Part shown: positions 1-12,100 of the stretch, in pieces
Numbering within the stretch: the stretch's first letter is position 1
How the letters are laid out: each line of letters starts with the position of its first letter
Notes under the pieces: generated by a model
What the model saw: the letters and a program-made list of their open reading frames with translations, nothing else
What the model was told of the DNA's origin: nothing
Database searches by the model: none
From: Pagrus major
Taxonomy: Eukaryota; Chordata; Actinopteri; Spariformes; Sparidae
Direction: 5' to 3'
NCBI RefSeq assembly: GCF_040436345.1
Contig: NC_133223.1
Location: forward strand, 14,041,113 to 14,105,112
DNA: 64,000 nt
Position numbers and translations under genes: made by a program

Positions 1-3000
1 TGGTCTGTTCACACCCAGCTGGAGGAGGCCAGATACTCCCCATTGGCTAGGAGTTTGTGACCTCCTCCCCCTCTCAGCTCCTCAAGTGGGACGGGGAGGG
101 GGGGGTCAGCGCCAGTGTCAGACCTAACAATGGACTGGTCCATGAAAAAAGAAACAAAGGGAAGAGCAGAGCTGTTTCGTGGGAGGAATTTAGGAGCTAG
201 GTCACCCCTCCTCTTATCCTGTGAAAATGATTTGGCTCCATCGCCACCATCACTGTACAGAGAAATGTGAAGATAAAGTGTAGCTTCAAATTAGGGGAAG
301 AAGAAACCTGATGATGCTAATCTGACCAGACTCAGTGTGTCGTTAAAATAAATCGTTAACACATTAATTAGGAACATGAGCCGAGATGATTAATCGATTC
401 GACAGAGAAATAACAGGAAACATTGGTTTCTGTTATTTATTCATTCAAAAATGAAAACCATTCTTTGGTTTGCATCTCACATGTGAGCATATGCTGCTTT
501 ATATCGGTTTTATATAACTGAAACTGAAAGTCTAATATTTGGACGCGACATCTGTAGACATCAAATTTTGACTCTTTTCCTGCACTACATATACTTAACA
601 GTTGGTCAGTTAATTAAAGCTAGTACAAGGAAATTAATTTTTTTGACAAACACTGTTTGAATGTTTCCACCCCTTTGTGTCTAAGGATCTTTGGCTAGCG
701 CATGCATTGGTTTTGAAAGCGAGTGAAAGAAACACAGCTCATGTAGGATTTAAACTTTGTTTCAATGCCGTATCACCAAGACTACAGAGCAGCTTTGGTC
801 CTCTATTTATCCACAGCACTCCGGGATATAATAAGTACCAATTTTATTACTTATCCAACCTGGATAAGTCAGAATCTGACCCAGTGACAGGCCTTAAAAG
901 AGCCAGTCTTCTTGCTGATGGTGTCGTTCCTTATGTAGGTCATAGAGAGGCATCAGTATTAAATTGATACTGTTTCACAACCAGTTAAAAGTTCCTTTTA
1001 GTATGTTTGAAATTGATTTGGTATAACCTTAAGTTGCAGTTGTAACACCGGCCTGGAAACAAGCAGACTAAAGCATCCATTTTAGATAAATACTATAAAC
1101 ATTCCTAAGGAAAGGCAGTATGGTGGACTTGCTTTTGTTTTGATTTCCTGTCTTCTGGGAACTGTTTAGAGCCAGTTCCTGCCCCACCTAGACCTAATAT
1201 GACCAGCAGAAAGAAAGCACCCACGAGCGTCTGAGCTCTCCATCCCTTCCCTCTGTGATGACAACCCCCTGCCTCTCCACAGGCCTCCCCAGCTCCCCCC
1301 ACACACATACACAGTGGAATTTAACCTCCCTGACCCCAGTATCATGAGCAACAGAGGCACCCCCTCCACACAACTAATCTCTGTTCCTGTCTTTGCTCTT
1401 GTTTTGATATGATGCAAACTATCTTCCAGGTGTAGTCACTCATGAGTCAGCCACGCAGACAAAGAAGAAGCACAGCTGTCCTGTGATCTAGATGCCAACT
1501 GCATCCTTTTCCTGTCTTTAAACAGTTATTGTCTAAACTAGTGTAGTGTAATACAACAGCCCTGCAACAGTTTGTCCAACCCACTTATATCAATAATGGT
1601 CGACTAACTATGAGCAGAAACTAGAGCTGAAACAGTTAGGTGTCAATCGACACAGCTATTTTGATTTTCAAGCTGAAATTTCAGCTTCTAAATTGTGAAA
1701 ATTTGCTGCTGCTTTCAGGTCTTATTTGAAAGAAAATTGAATACAAGTTTGATGGACAATAAAAGACATTTCAAGACTTTAGTAATGAGCATTTTTCTCT
1801 ACTTCCTGACATTTTAAAAAACAGACTATTTACTCATTTATTAAGAAAATATCAGCAGGTAAATCAGCTTTACTGGAAAGTGCTCTCGATACAAAATTGA
1901 ATAGCACCACAAACTACATTATCCAAAAAGATACTGATTCATCACTTTTCTTGAAGAGTTTCAAGAATAACTGAACATACTCTCATGAAGGTAGGATTTA
2001 TTGCATTAGTTCACCCACAAATGAAAATTGTAATCCACAGAACATTTCTGGAGCTTCACAGGAAAACAGTGTTGCAGCATTCTCCTAAACAACTGAAGTA
2101 GATGGAGACTTTTAGACTTTTTAGATCGTAAAAAAACAACTGGGAAAAAAAAGCATAAAATGGCTCCATACAGCTCATCTGGCATAATCCAAGTCTCTGG
2201 AAACACCAAGATCCCAAATTGATTTGAAAAGATGATATGTACACCCTCAACTCGCAGTCAATGTGTACACCCACTTCACAGGGGTGCATGCTAACGCTTT
2301 TAGCTAGCAGCTAAAGTGAAGATTTCGGCTTTAAAAGGGCGTAAATAATATATTTTAAGATCAATTTGGGATCTCTGGGCTTCTGGAGACTTTGATTACG
2401 CTGGAGGAGCTGTATGGAGCCATTTTATGCTTTTTCAGTTGTTTTTTATGTTATAAAACAAGTCCCCATCTACTTCAGTTGTTTAGGAGAATGCTGCAAC
2501 ACTGTTTTGCGTGAAGCTCCAGAAATGTTTTGTGAACTATGAAATGACACATAACTTTCCTCCGTAAGGAGGTAATGACTGAATTTTCATTTTTGGGCGA
2601 ACTTGTCCTGTAAGTAATTTATAAGGCACAACTGTCAAACATTTTCTGGCTCCAGCTTCTAAAAAATGAGGATTTGCTTCGTTTCCCTATTTTATATCAT
2701 TGTAAACTGAACATTGTGGGGTTTTGGACTGTTGATTGAACAGAAAATGCAATTAGAAGACATCACCTTAGGCTGGAGGAAATTATAATATCTTTTTGTA
2801 TTTATTTTCACTATAGTTTATACAATGATAAATCAAAATAACTTAGATATGGATGAGAGGTAAAATAATTGTTGCAGCTCTATACTCTGTTTTCCCTCTC
2901 TAATGGTCACACTGGGTGATAGGGTGCAATATGAGTAAATAAACTCTGTGAAGGTGCCTGGTTTACGATTATTGTGAGTTGAGTAGGTGAAGCAGGTATT

Positions 3001-3155
3001 TCTCACTGCTGCATCTATGCTGTGTTTGAAGTTTGCTGCACACAATTTTATCTTTGAGCAACATTTGCATGATATGTGTCCATTGTTTTAAAATAGTCAA
3101 ATTTTCATTTTAACTTATTCCAGCTCTCTTTCTCTATGTGTTTTGTCTGTATCAG
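1..3155. other. Presumed ildr2 intron 1 or upstream DNA, no exon found
   Basis: No open frame with splice context or signal peptide was found on either strand. It holds repeat fragments near 1625-1815 and 2650-2880, a fold-back MITE at 2009-2602, and otherwise unrecognised A/T-rich DNA. The missing ildr2 signal-peptide exon is probably to the left of the window. Confidence 0.5.
2009..2602. repeat. Long fold-back MITE (Harbinger-like ends)
   Basis: Two arms of roughly 220 bases are inverted copies of each other, separated by a spacer of about 120 bases. The left arm runs from GTTCACCCACAAATGAAAAT (2009) to AAATTGATTTG (about 2228). The right arm runs from about 2357 to ATTTTCATTTTTGGGCGAAC (2602). 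Shared landmarks in mirror order include the AAAATGGCTCCATACAGCTC, AACAACTGAAGTAGATGG and GGAGCTTCACAGGAAAACAG segments. Flanks TTA (left) and TTG (right) fit a decayed 3-bp target duplication. The ends resemble an abundant zebrafish-type MITE. It lies in the presumed first intron of ildr2. Confidence 0.85.
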
Positions 3156-6100
3156 TGTGTGTGTGCGATGGCGTGCACGTCACAGTACGCGAGAAGCAGC
3201 GGTTTGCAATGCTCTTCCAGTCTGTGGTCCTCCCGTGTCAGTACCAAACGGCATCCAGCCAGACCCCGGTGGTGCAGTGGTGGTACAAGTCCTACTGTCG
3301 AGACCGCACACGAGAGTCCTTCACCGTGCCCGAGACTCTGGCCGTCCAGGCCTCTGAGCTGGGCGCCACGTCCCACCTGGAGTGTTCAGACAGCAGCCGC
3401 ACAGTCCGGGTTGTTGCCTCGATGCAGGGTGCTTCAGTGACGCTGGCTGAGCACTACAAAGGCAGAGACATCACCATCGTAAACAGTAAGTCATCATTTT
3501 TATCCTCTATGAAAAAGTTTAATTCAGGAGAGAGTTTCTGCAGCTGTTTGCACTCAGGAATCAGAGCTGACTGTGCTCTGTGTTTCCTGTTCTCTAAATA
3601 AACCTCTTTTGTCTTTGTCCCACAATAGAGTCGACACTACAAACACACACGATCACAACCCCCGGCTCTCACTCCTATTCATGTATGACTCCTTGTTAAA
3701 ACCCCAAGCCTTATCATGGCAAAACACCCATCTTCTATCCAAATGTGTCAGTGGAACGTAGCACGTCAAACAAAGTCCTGCTGTCGTCATTCAAAGCTGC
3801 AGTAAGAGATTCTTGAGAAAGATAGTTGATTGCTGGTCTAATTCCCGGGTCGTCAAAGACCACTCTTTGGGTTGGGGAGTCAGGGCAACCACCAACTCAA
3901 AGCATCAGTATTTGACAACTTGGAAATGAGACTCAGCAATCAACTATCTTACTTACCTTTAATACAGTCTAAAATAGCGGGTTTGTATCAGCGCTAGCAC
4001 TGAAAAGATTTGGTCTTGGTAATCTATTTAGAGTGTCAGGAACCGAGTCATTATGGTCAGGTTGTTGTCAACGATTTTAATTCACGAATATACTGATTCA
4101 ACGCTGACCTGCTTTGTTGTCCTGATCTCATTTGACTTCTCACCACGGACAGCACATCTAACCTTGTTTCCTGTCTCTGTGCAGAGGCAGACCTGCGTAT
4201 CGGGGAGCTGCAGTGGGGCGACAGTGGAGTGTACTTCTGTAAAATCATCATTGCTGATGACCTGGAGGGGAAGAACGAGGGCCAGCTGGAGTTGCTGGTG
4301 CTCGGTATGACCACGCTTTAATCAAAGTAATCACGTAAAGACTCGCACTTTGAGTCTGATCATGACATGAGGGCATGATTTGGTTACATATTAAGCTCAG
4401 TGAAGTTGATTTCTAAATGTTCGTAAAGGTTTTAGAAATAGTCTTTGTTGCTCTGCATTCCACCGTGTCTGTACAACCGTTTCCATGGAGACGGCCGAAT
4501 GGCGTTTGCCTCTTCACACAGTTTAGCCAACGGTTTACTTTACAGGGCTGACATGGATTTGGCTGGACTGTATCATAAGTCAGTTGATGGAATGTAACTA
4601 AGTACATTCACTCAAGTACAGTACTTGAGTGTAATTTTGAGTAACTTGTAGCCTACTTTACTTGAGTATTTCCACTTTTTTCTACTTTATACTTCTACTC
4701 ACTGGTCCAATCCCTGGCTCCCCCAGCTGCATGTCGAAGTGTCCTTGAGCAAGATACTGAACCCCAAATTGCTCCTGAGCCATGCAAGCAGTTGGCACCT
4801 TGCATGGCAGCCTCTGCAATCAGTGTATGAATGTGTGTGTGAATGGGTGAATGTGACAAGTGTTGTAAAGTGCTGTGAGCGCTCAGTAGACTGGAAATGC
4901 GCTATAGAAATGCAAGTCCATTTACTCCACTACATTTTGGAGGCACGCCACAGTACTGTACTGTACTCTTACTCCACTGCATTTATTTGATCAATTAAGT
5001 TACTAGTTACTTTGCAGAGTGGATGCTGCATCAGTACATTTTTGTAAATATATGTATAATGTACTTTTACTTGTACTTTTGATACTTAGGTAGTTAAATA
5101 GCAGATACTTTGCTACAGTGCTTTTCGTATGGGTGATTTTTCACTGTTACCAAAGTAATATTTTAACACAATATCGTTTCTTTTATTAGTAAAATATGAC
5201 TTATGTTTTGATGTCAGGGTCGTACTGCTTCAAAAACTGTATCTTCACCCGTACAGCAGTTTGTGTATTTGTGGCTGATTAATGATTATACAACTCTTCT
5301 CCATGCTACACTCAACAGCTAAAAATTCATTGCCAAAGGTCAGAGATTCACCATCTTCTGTTAATGAAACTTGAAGTAGCAAGTCCATTCAGTGTGAGAA
5401 ACTGTGGAGACTGTTGCCAAAAACACTCCTTAAACTGTGAGAATGGCAACCAGCTTTGTTTGAGAGGACACTGGAGGATGTAAAGGGTCGCTGCTGGTGT
5501 GGACATGAAGAGAAGGACGTAGAGAGGGAGCTTAACTCTCACAACAATGTGATCTGAATGTTTTGCAAAATGGTTTCCTACCTTTAAGTTTGACTAACCC
5601 GGATGTGCCTGTACTATTAACATCTGCTCATGCAGCCCTCCTCCACTGAGCACTAATCTGATTATAATCAGCTCAGGGGAGAGAAGGAGGGGGATTAAAC
5701 GAGTGGGAATAACAAGACTACACCGGGTTTTGGTGCCGCAATCTTTTTTAACTTTGCCAAGTCGCTTTAAAGAAGTTGGAATTGTGTGTAAAACCAGGTG
5801 GCATTTACCAAAGACTTCAGATATGTACAGAATACAGAATATGTAACCACCACTCTAATACCTGTCAGTCCAATATCAAGCTATTGATAGCAGCCAGTTA
5901 GCTTCGCTTAATAATAAGGACTGGACTCACTAGTTAACATGTTACATTGTCTTTGTTTCCGCTGTTAACAGTCCGCACATAACCTGCCACAAAACCAATA
6001 ATTCTTGATTTTAAACTTCTGTTTTTTTATGAATTAACTTAGCTTAGCAATAAAAGGTGGAAACAGCTAGCATGGCATTGTCCCAAAGCGACAAAATTAG

Positions 6101-9100
6101 CTTATGTGCACCTCTTAAGCTCACTGATTAACATCACCGTAAAAACTCCCCATATATCATTTTTAACTTGCGATTCTGTAAGAATAAAACAAAAGAGATA
6201 TAGTGTGTTAGCCAGCTGTTTTGCCCTTCTTCCCGCCTTCATGCTAAGCTAAGCTAACCGGTTTGTTGCCTCAGTGCAGCTCGATATTTGGCCTACAGAC
6301 ATGGCAGTGAAGTCAATCTTCTCATCGAACTCTCAGAAAGCCAATAAGCTATTTCCCAGAATTATTTTCAGCAACATGTGTTGATGTTTCTTCTTTCACC
6401 ATCTCCCTAATCTCTGGTTGAATTTTTCACTCTCACTTATTCCTCTCTGACATTCACTCCCTTTGCTCGCCCTTTTGTCTTGCAAAATCTCCTCATGTAC
6501 TCCTCCATGGCTCTCTGCATCTTTCACTGCCTGCCTCCCGCTCAGGGCTGCATAGCTCCCCGGCTCTCTCAGGTTACTCAGCGTTACTGAGCTTTATGGT
6601 ATGTCAGATGAGTGTGCCAGGTCAGGGAGCCAACATTACTTATTTTAATCAGGTGGGAAGGATACAGTATGCTTTTTTTTCCTTCCCTCCATAGTAACAG
6701 TCTACTCAGCACTCTGGAGCCAGTAGGTGTTTAGTCTATCACTGTACACAGACAGATCAGACAGGGACTGGTCTTTACCGTAATTATAGTCATGATAAAC
6801 ACACACTGACAACATGAACACCTGCAGTTGTGTCTCAGCCTCAGCACACCTGTTGCGGTCCCTTTATATTTCTGTATTTTTGTAGTTCTAGTTACCTTAA
6901 ATTTCCCCTCTTCTGACCTGCTTATTTTGTATATAAAGCACAAAAGAGACACTGTTTCACAACCATGCAACTTGTGTGACCTTTTTTTACGATGAGCTCT
7001 CACAGTAAACTGTCCCAGAATCATTATGTGCCCCAATTTCCCAAACCTCCTCTTTGTCCTCACGCACAATCTCTTTCTGTGTGTGTGTGTTTGTGTGTCT
7101 GTATGCGTGTAGCATGTGTGTACACTGGCATGTGCGTTCATTAGTGTGCAGTTTCGACGCCAGCAGAGAGGCACATGAGTGGTGTCTAGCTCATTACAGA
7201 AATACAGTACTGCTGACCTCCTGCTAAAATTAGATCCAAAGTAAAGTGCACGTTGAACTCTGACCTCTGACTTACATGATTTATGTTAATAGGTCAGCAT
7301 ATTTGAAGTCAGTTCTGAGAAACTCTGTGGCATCATATTTTCAGTGTGATTCATGTGATAAAAACACTACAGTCATGCTAGCGGCACTGACATATGATAT
7401 GTTACCGTGCTGATGTTAAGCAGGTACAATGAGGCTGTCTCCAAAAGTAAGTCAATCCCCATAGACCACCATATTAAAATGCTCAAATTTGTAGCAGAAA
7501 TAAACATGTTTACAGCCTGGTACAAAAAAACAGTTTTGGTGATGCATAGTTAGGGGCGTGGGCGCTTTAAGTGACACCAAGCCACTAGCTGTCAACAACC
7601 AGGCTTCATTAGGTCCACCTCAGTTCAATCACGCTCCACCTCTTTGCCCATTTTTGGATTAGACCGGAGTCAGGTGGAGTCAGGCACTGCCAAGATGGCG
7701 ACAACTGGAGCCACCCCACAGAGCTTCAAATTTGCTCTTCAGAAACCTATGGGTGATGTTTATACACATTTATACTGACCTGATGGTGGTGCTATATGGA
7801 AAATGAAGTGATGACCTAAGTCATTACAATTCATTCTGAGGTGAATGTAAATGTTTGTGCCAAATCTTATGGCGTTTGAAGTGACTTCAAACCAGAATTG
7901 TCAGCCTTGTGGAGGCACTAGATGAAAAGCCAGGGATTATCATCCCTCTAACCATCCTCTGAGTCCCAAACATTAATGGTAATCCATCCATCAATTGTTG
8001 TTAGTATTATCCAACATTCCCATCCCTGGAGCCCCACCGCTAGCATGGCAAATCACTTATTTCAACATGTATTGGGACATTAATGCTTTGTTACTGTACG
8101 TTTTTCTGATTTTGATGCATGACCATCAATAATCCACTCTGCTACCAAATTTCCTTATTTGCCTGACCTTTTGACTCTTGCTTCCTGCTTTCTCTGCCGG
8201 CCTTCACCTGTGCTCTCCCTCTTCTCTGCAGGCAGGACAGGTCAGCAGGACGATCTCCTACCTGAGTTTGATGTGGAGATTATGCCAGGTACGGCTACTC
8301 ACTTGCAACTTCTGTCTCACTGCCTGCCGTCTTCTAGCTTCCTCCTAATGCCTCCTGATGTTCAATTCTTACTGACCAATCAAAACTCTCTCTGACTAAC
8401 AAATGTACCGTATATTCCCGAGCCCGTGTTGACACAGAACTTTTACATTTTGACGAAAATGTACAGAAAGAGTGTGTAACCCAACCTGAAACTACACACA
8501 GTCAGTTATTGAAGCTACATAAAGAAATAAATCACAGACTCTCAGTTTTTTACATCCTTTACATCCTCTCATGATGAGAACTCCAGAGGGGATATGTGTT
8601 GACTTAAATTGGATTTTGCTTCTCGGCACACCCTGAGGAAGTTCGTCATTAGAGTCTGGATGCTTTGGAGATGCGATGATGGATAACAGTCACTCAGATC
8701 TCCCCAGCGTTTGTCTGAAGTTTCCTTTTTTAGTGCTCTCTGGTCTCTGGATCAGCATTTAAGGTAGACAGCAGCATGGTTTTAAAGGGAAACTTTTGGT
8801 TTATCACAATACATTTTTGTTTTTAACATTTTTTCTTACAGTTATTACGACATTGTAATCACTGAGGTTACACTTAGATAACTGTGTCCAACAGGGCAAA
8901 AGATACAAGTGGTCAGATGATCAGTTTAGACAGATTATCTAAACCAGTGGTTCTCAGAGTGAAGTCTGGAAGGTTCTGGGGGAAATAAGGGGAAAAAGCA
9001 AAAAGGGGAATAATTAATTTTCACTGTTATTACATCCATAACTGACACAATTACTGAATTTATGACAATTTTGGCCGTGTCTTTCTTATACTTTCTGTAA

Positions 9101-12100
9101 TAAATTATCTGAAAGAAAAATTCTTGGGGGATCCTGGGACAAAACCTGAGCCCTGGTTCTGAGGTTTAGTTTGGGTCAGTTTAGGGGTCGTTGACAGGAA
9201 ACAGTTTGAGAACCACTGATCTTCACCACCAAAACTGTCTACGGCAAGTCAAAGTTGAACCAGGAAACCAGTCCGTAAACTGTGATGAATGTTTACAATG
9301 AACGATTTGCGTGATAATTACTCCATTCGCCTTTATTTTGTCCTCCAAAACAAAAGTTTAGTTTACCAAGCATTTGTTTTAAACTTCTCTGATTATCTGA
9401 CTGCTTGTGTTTGTTGTTGCTGCATTATGATAACTCAGCAATTAACTCAATGAGTACAATATTTTAACATCACAAGGGGTGATGTAAAAAGTACGAAAAT
9501 ACCCAGAATTGTCCTACAAATATAAAGTGTCACTTTAGAGGACTTTTGCAGTTGTTGTGCAGTATATGTCACAGTATATGATAAGAGCTTGGACAGAGTA
9601 TTCTACCTTTTTTGGTGTTTATTTATGTGTTTGTGTGTTTGTTTGGTTTTATCACTCTTTCTATTGATTTTTCCCACATAAATCTGCTTTATACGACATG
9701 TATGTTAAACGTTCAATCAGAATCTGCATATTAACCTAGTAATTAAAGTTGAATGTAGTGGAGTGAAAGTATAAAGAAGCAGAAAATGGAAATACGCAAC
9801 TAAAGTACCTCATATTGTACTTAAGTGTAGTACATGACTAAACTACACTTAGTTACATTACATCACCGTTAATTTTAAAATCTGATGCAAAGATTTTTAT
9901 TTTTACTGCAAATACATGTAAATATTGGTAATCAGTCTCCTTGATTAGCCGTAATCGGTATCTGTCATACCAGTCTGCTGAGCAAATACCATAAGATGCA
10001 ATACGCCTCATGTAATATTAAGTATATGCGCAAAGTCAACACATATACAGTAAATACACATATCAATCTTCTTAGAACAGACTACATGTACTTAAATTAT
10101 AGCATCTGCTGTTAGTCAGCTAAGATCCTGATACAAGTTCTTTTACAGACCAGTCTGTCCGGTGCTTTAGTTGTTTTACATGAGCAACACATTATGGCTG
10201 TGTGTTGTTGTGATATTAATTGGTTCTGTGATTATTAAATGTTTTCCAGCACTAGTAAAAACGTCACGCCTTGAACTGAATCATACCATACCTAACACAA
10301 AATAATGTGCATGTGTGTCTATATTCCAGAGTGGGCGTTTGTGGGATCTGTAGTCCTGGGCAGCATCTTGTTCCTGTTACTGTTGGGCATCTGCTGGTGC
10401 CAGTGTTGTCCTCACTCCTGCTGCTGCTACGTCCGCTGCTGCTGCTGCCCTGACACCTGCTGCTGTCCACGACACTGTTAGTATTAACAAGCATATAATA
10501 TTGAATTAAGTTCCATGTTCATCATCAGTATCATCTTAAATACTGATCACTCTGTATGGAAGGTTGATTGTTTGGTTGTTCTCCTGCTCAGTATACGAGG
10601 CGGGGAAGATGGCAAAGAGTGGACCGCCTGCTCCGGTTCCTGTGTATCCGTACTACATTCCTGGTGTACCTACTGTGGTTCCTGTGGCCCCTTCATCCCA
10701 CATGGACCCCAAGATCACCTCTATCCCCTCAGTGGAGAATAACCTGGCTGGAGGTGAGTGTGCAGAGATAGTAGAGAGCTCTAACAGCCTGTCTGACTGG
10801 ACTAACCCTCATTTCATCCATCATCCATCATCCTCTTCGGAGTCTGTCTCTAACCAACAGAGAAGAAATGACAGATGCATGTTTAAATTTAGTCTTAACA
10901 TACTTACTTCTGGTTGTTTTTGCTTTGTAAGATGAGCATCATGTCTATATGTGTGTGTCCTTGCATGGTTAATGTCCCCGTGTGTGCGTACTGTACGTTT
11001 GTGTGTGTGTGTGTCCACATCCACAGTGCGCAGTGGTTATCGAGTGAAATCCAGTCCAGACCAGGACTCAATGAAAGTTCTGTACTACATAGAGAAGGAG
11101 CTCGCTCAGTTTCCCTCTGCCAAGATGGCTGCACTCAAACGTAAGCCGGCACAGCCTGGGCCAGTTTCTGTCATCTGTGTGGCTGTGTGACCAAGTGTGT
11201 CTCTTTAATGTGCATGATTTGTGTAAATTAACCCGTGCTAGTGTCCGTATAATCCTTACATTCATGTCATAACATCTAACAACATTCAAAACTGCGTTCA
11301 AAAAGTGGTTCGAATTTCTGGTTCGAAGTGCGAGAAAAAAACTCATTTTGAGAAAAAAGTGCTTTTAAGGATATTTATTGTAAAACAAAAAACGTACCTA
11401 AAACATCATTGTGAAACTTTAGTAATAGATTAATCACATGAAGACAATTATTGTTTGTATTACAGGTTTTCAGATATTTTATGTTCATATGTTCAAATTT
11501 AAGGTGTTATTGATAACATTCAGCCACTAAATGTGGCATCTCATCTCCCCCTTACATTGCATTCACATTTCAACACAGCTGTTGTTTGGACCATCTGCCC
11601 CCTCAAGTGGTTACTAGTTTGATGTACAAGCTAACATTGCTAACGCTAGCTAGCTGGGCACATACTGTAGAACTCTATTTTTGCAGTTTTTTTCCCACAA
11701 ACTGGCAACCACCAAGACTGTTGATCACTGGCGACACACAGATACCACAGGAATTTGAATTTGTAATTGTTCTCTCCAATAGTCTGAAGTAAAACATTTT
11801 GTGGAAGCAAAATAGCCCAAAATCTTTCAAATTTAACTATATTTTAGTTTTATTGCACCAGTGACAGTTAATTGGTCTGTTTGTTGCCTGCAGTTTAATG
11901 TAGTTTATGTGCACTGATTTAGAGCAGCGGCTACAGTGAGTCAGTTCATCAGAAAGAAGTGCTTCGTCTAGTACACATTTAAAGGATGACGCTGAGGATA
12001 ATTGTTAATGTAACAAAGTCCATGAATACACCAAATCATTAGTCGTGCTCTTCATACTTTCTGATCTCTCCAGCCTGTGTGCAAGCCTACTGGTTCCTAC

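Noticed and set aside
3143-3601. 152-codon frame starting before the first ildr2 exon, suggesting an initiator there.
   Set aside because: The first codon is TTG, the frame starts upstream of a splice acceptor and runs into the intron after 3485. It is exon plus intron, not an independent gene.
7081-7140. TG-rich stretch considered as a regulatory Z-DNA element.
   Set aside because: It is an imperfect (TG)n microsatellite of a kind frequent in fish introns, with nothing else to support regulation.
6731-7174. 147-codon minus-strand frame in an ildr2 intron (His/Thr-rich start).
   Set aside because: The N-terminal HTHT composition comes from the TG microsatellite. No domain or splice support.
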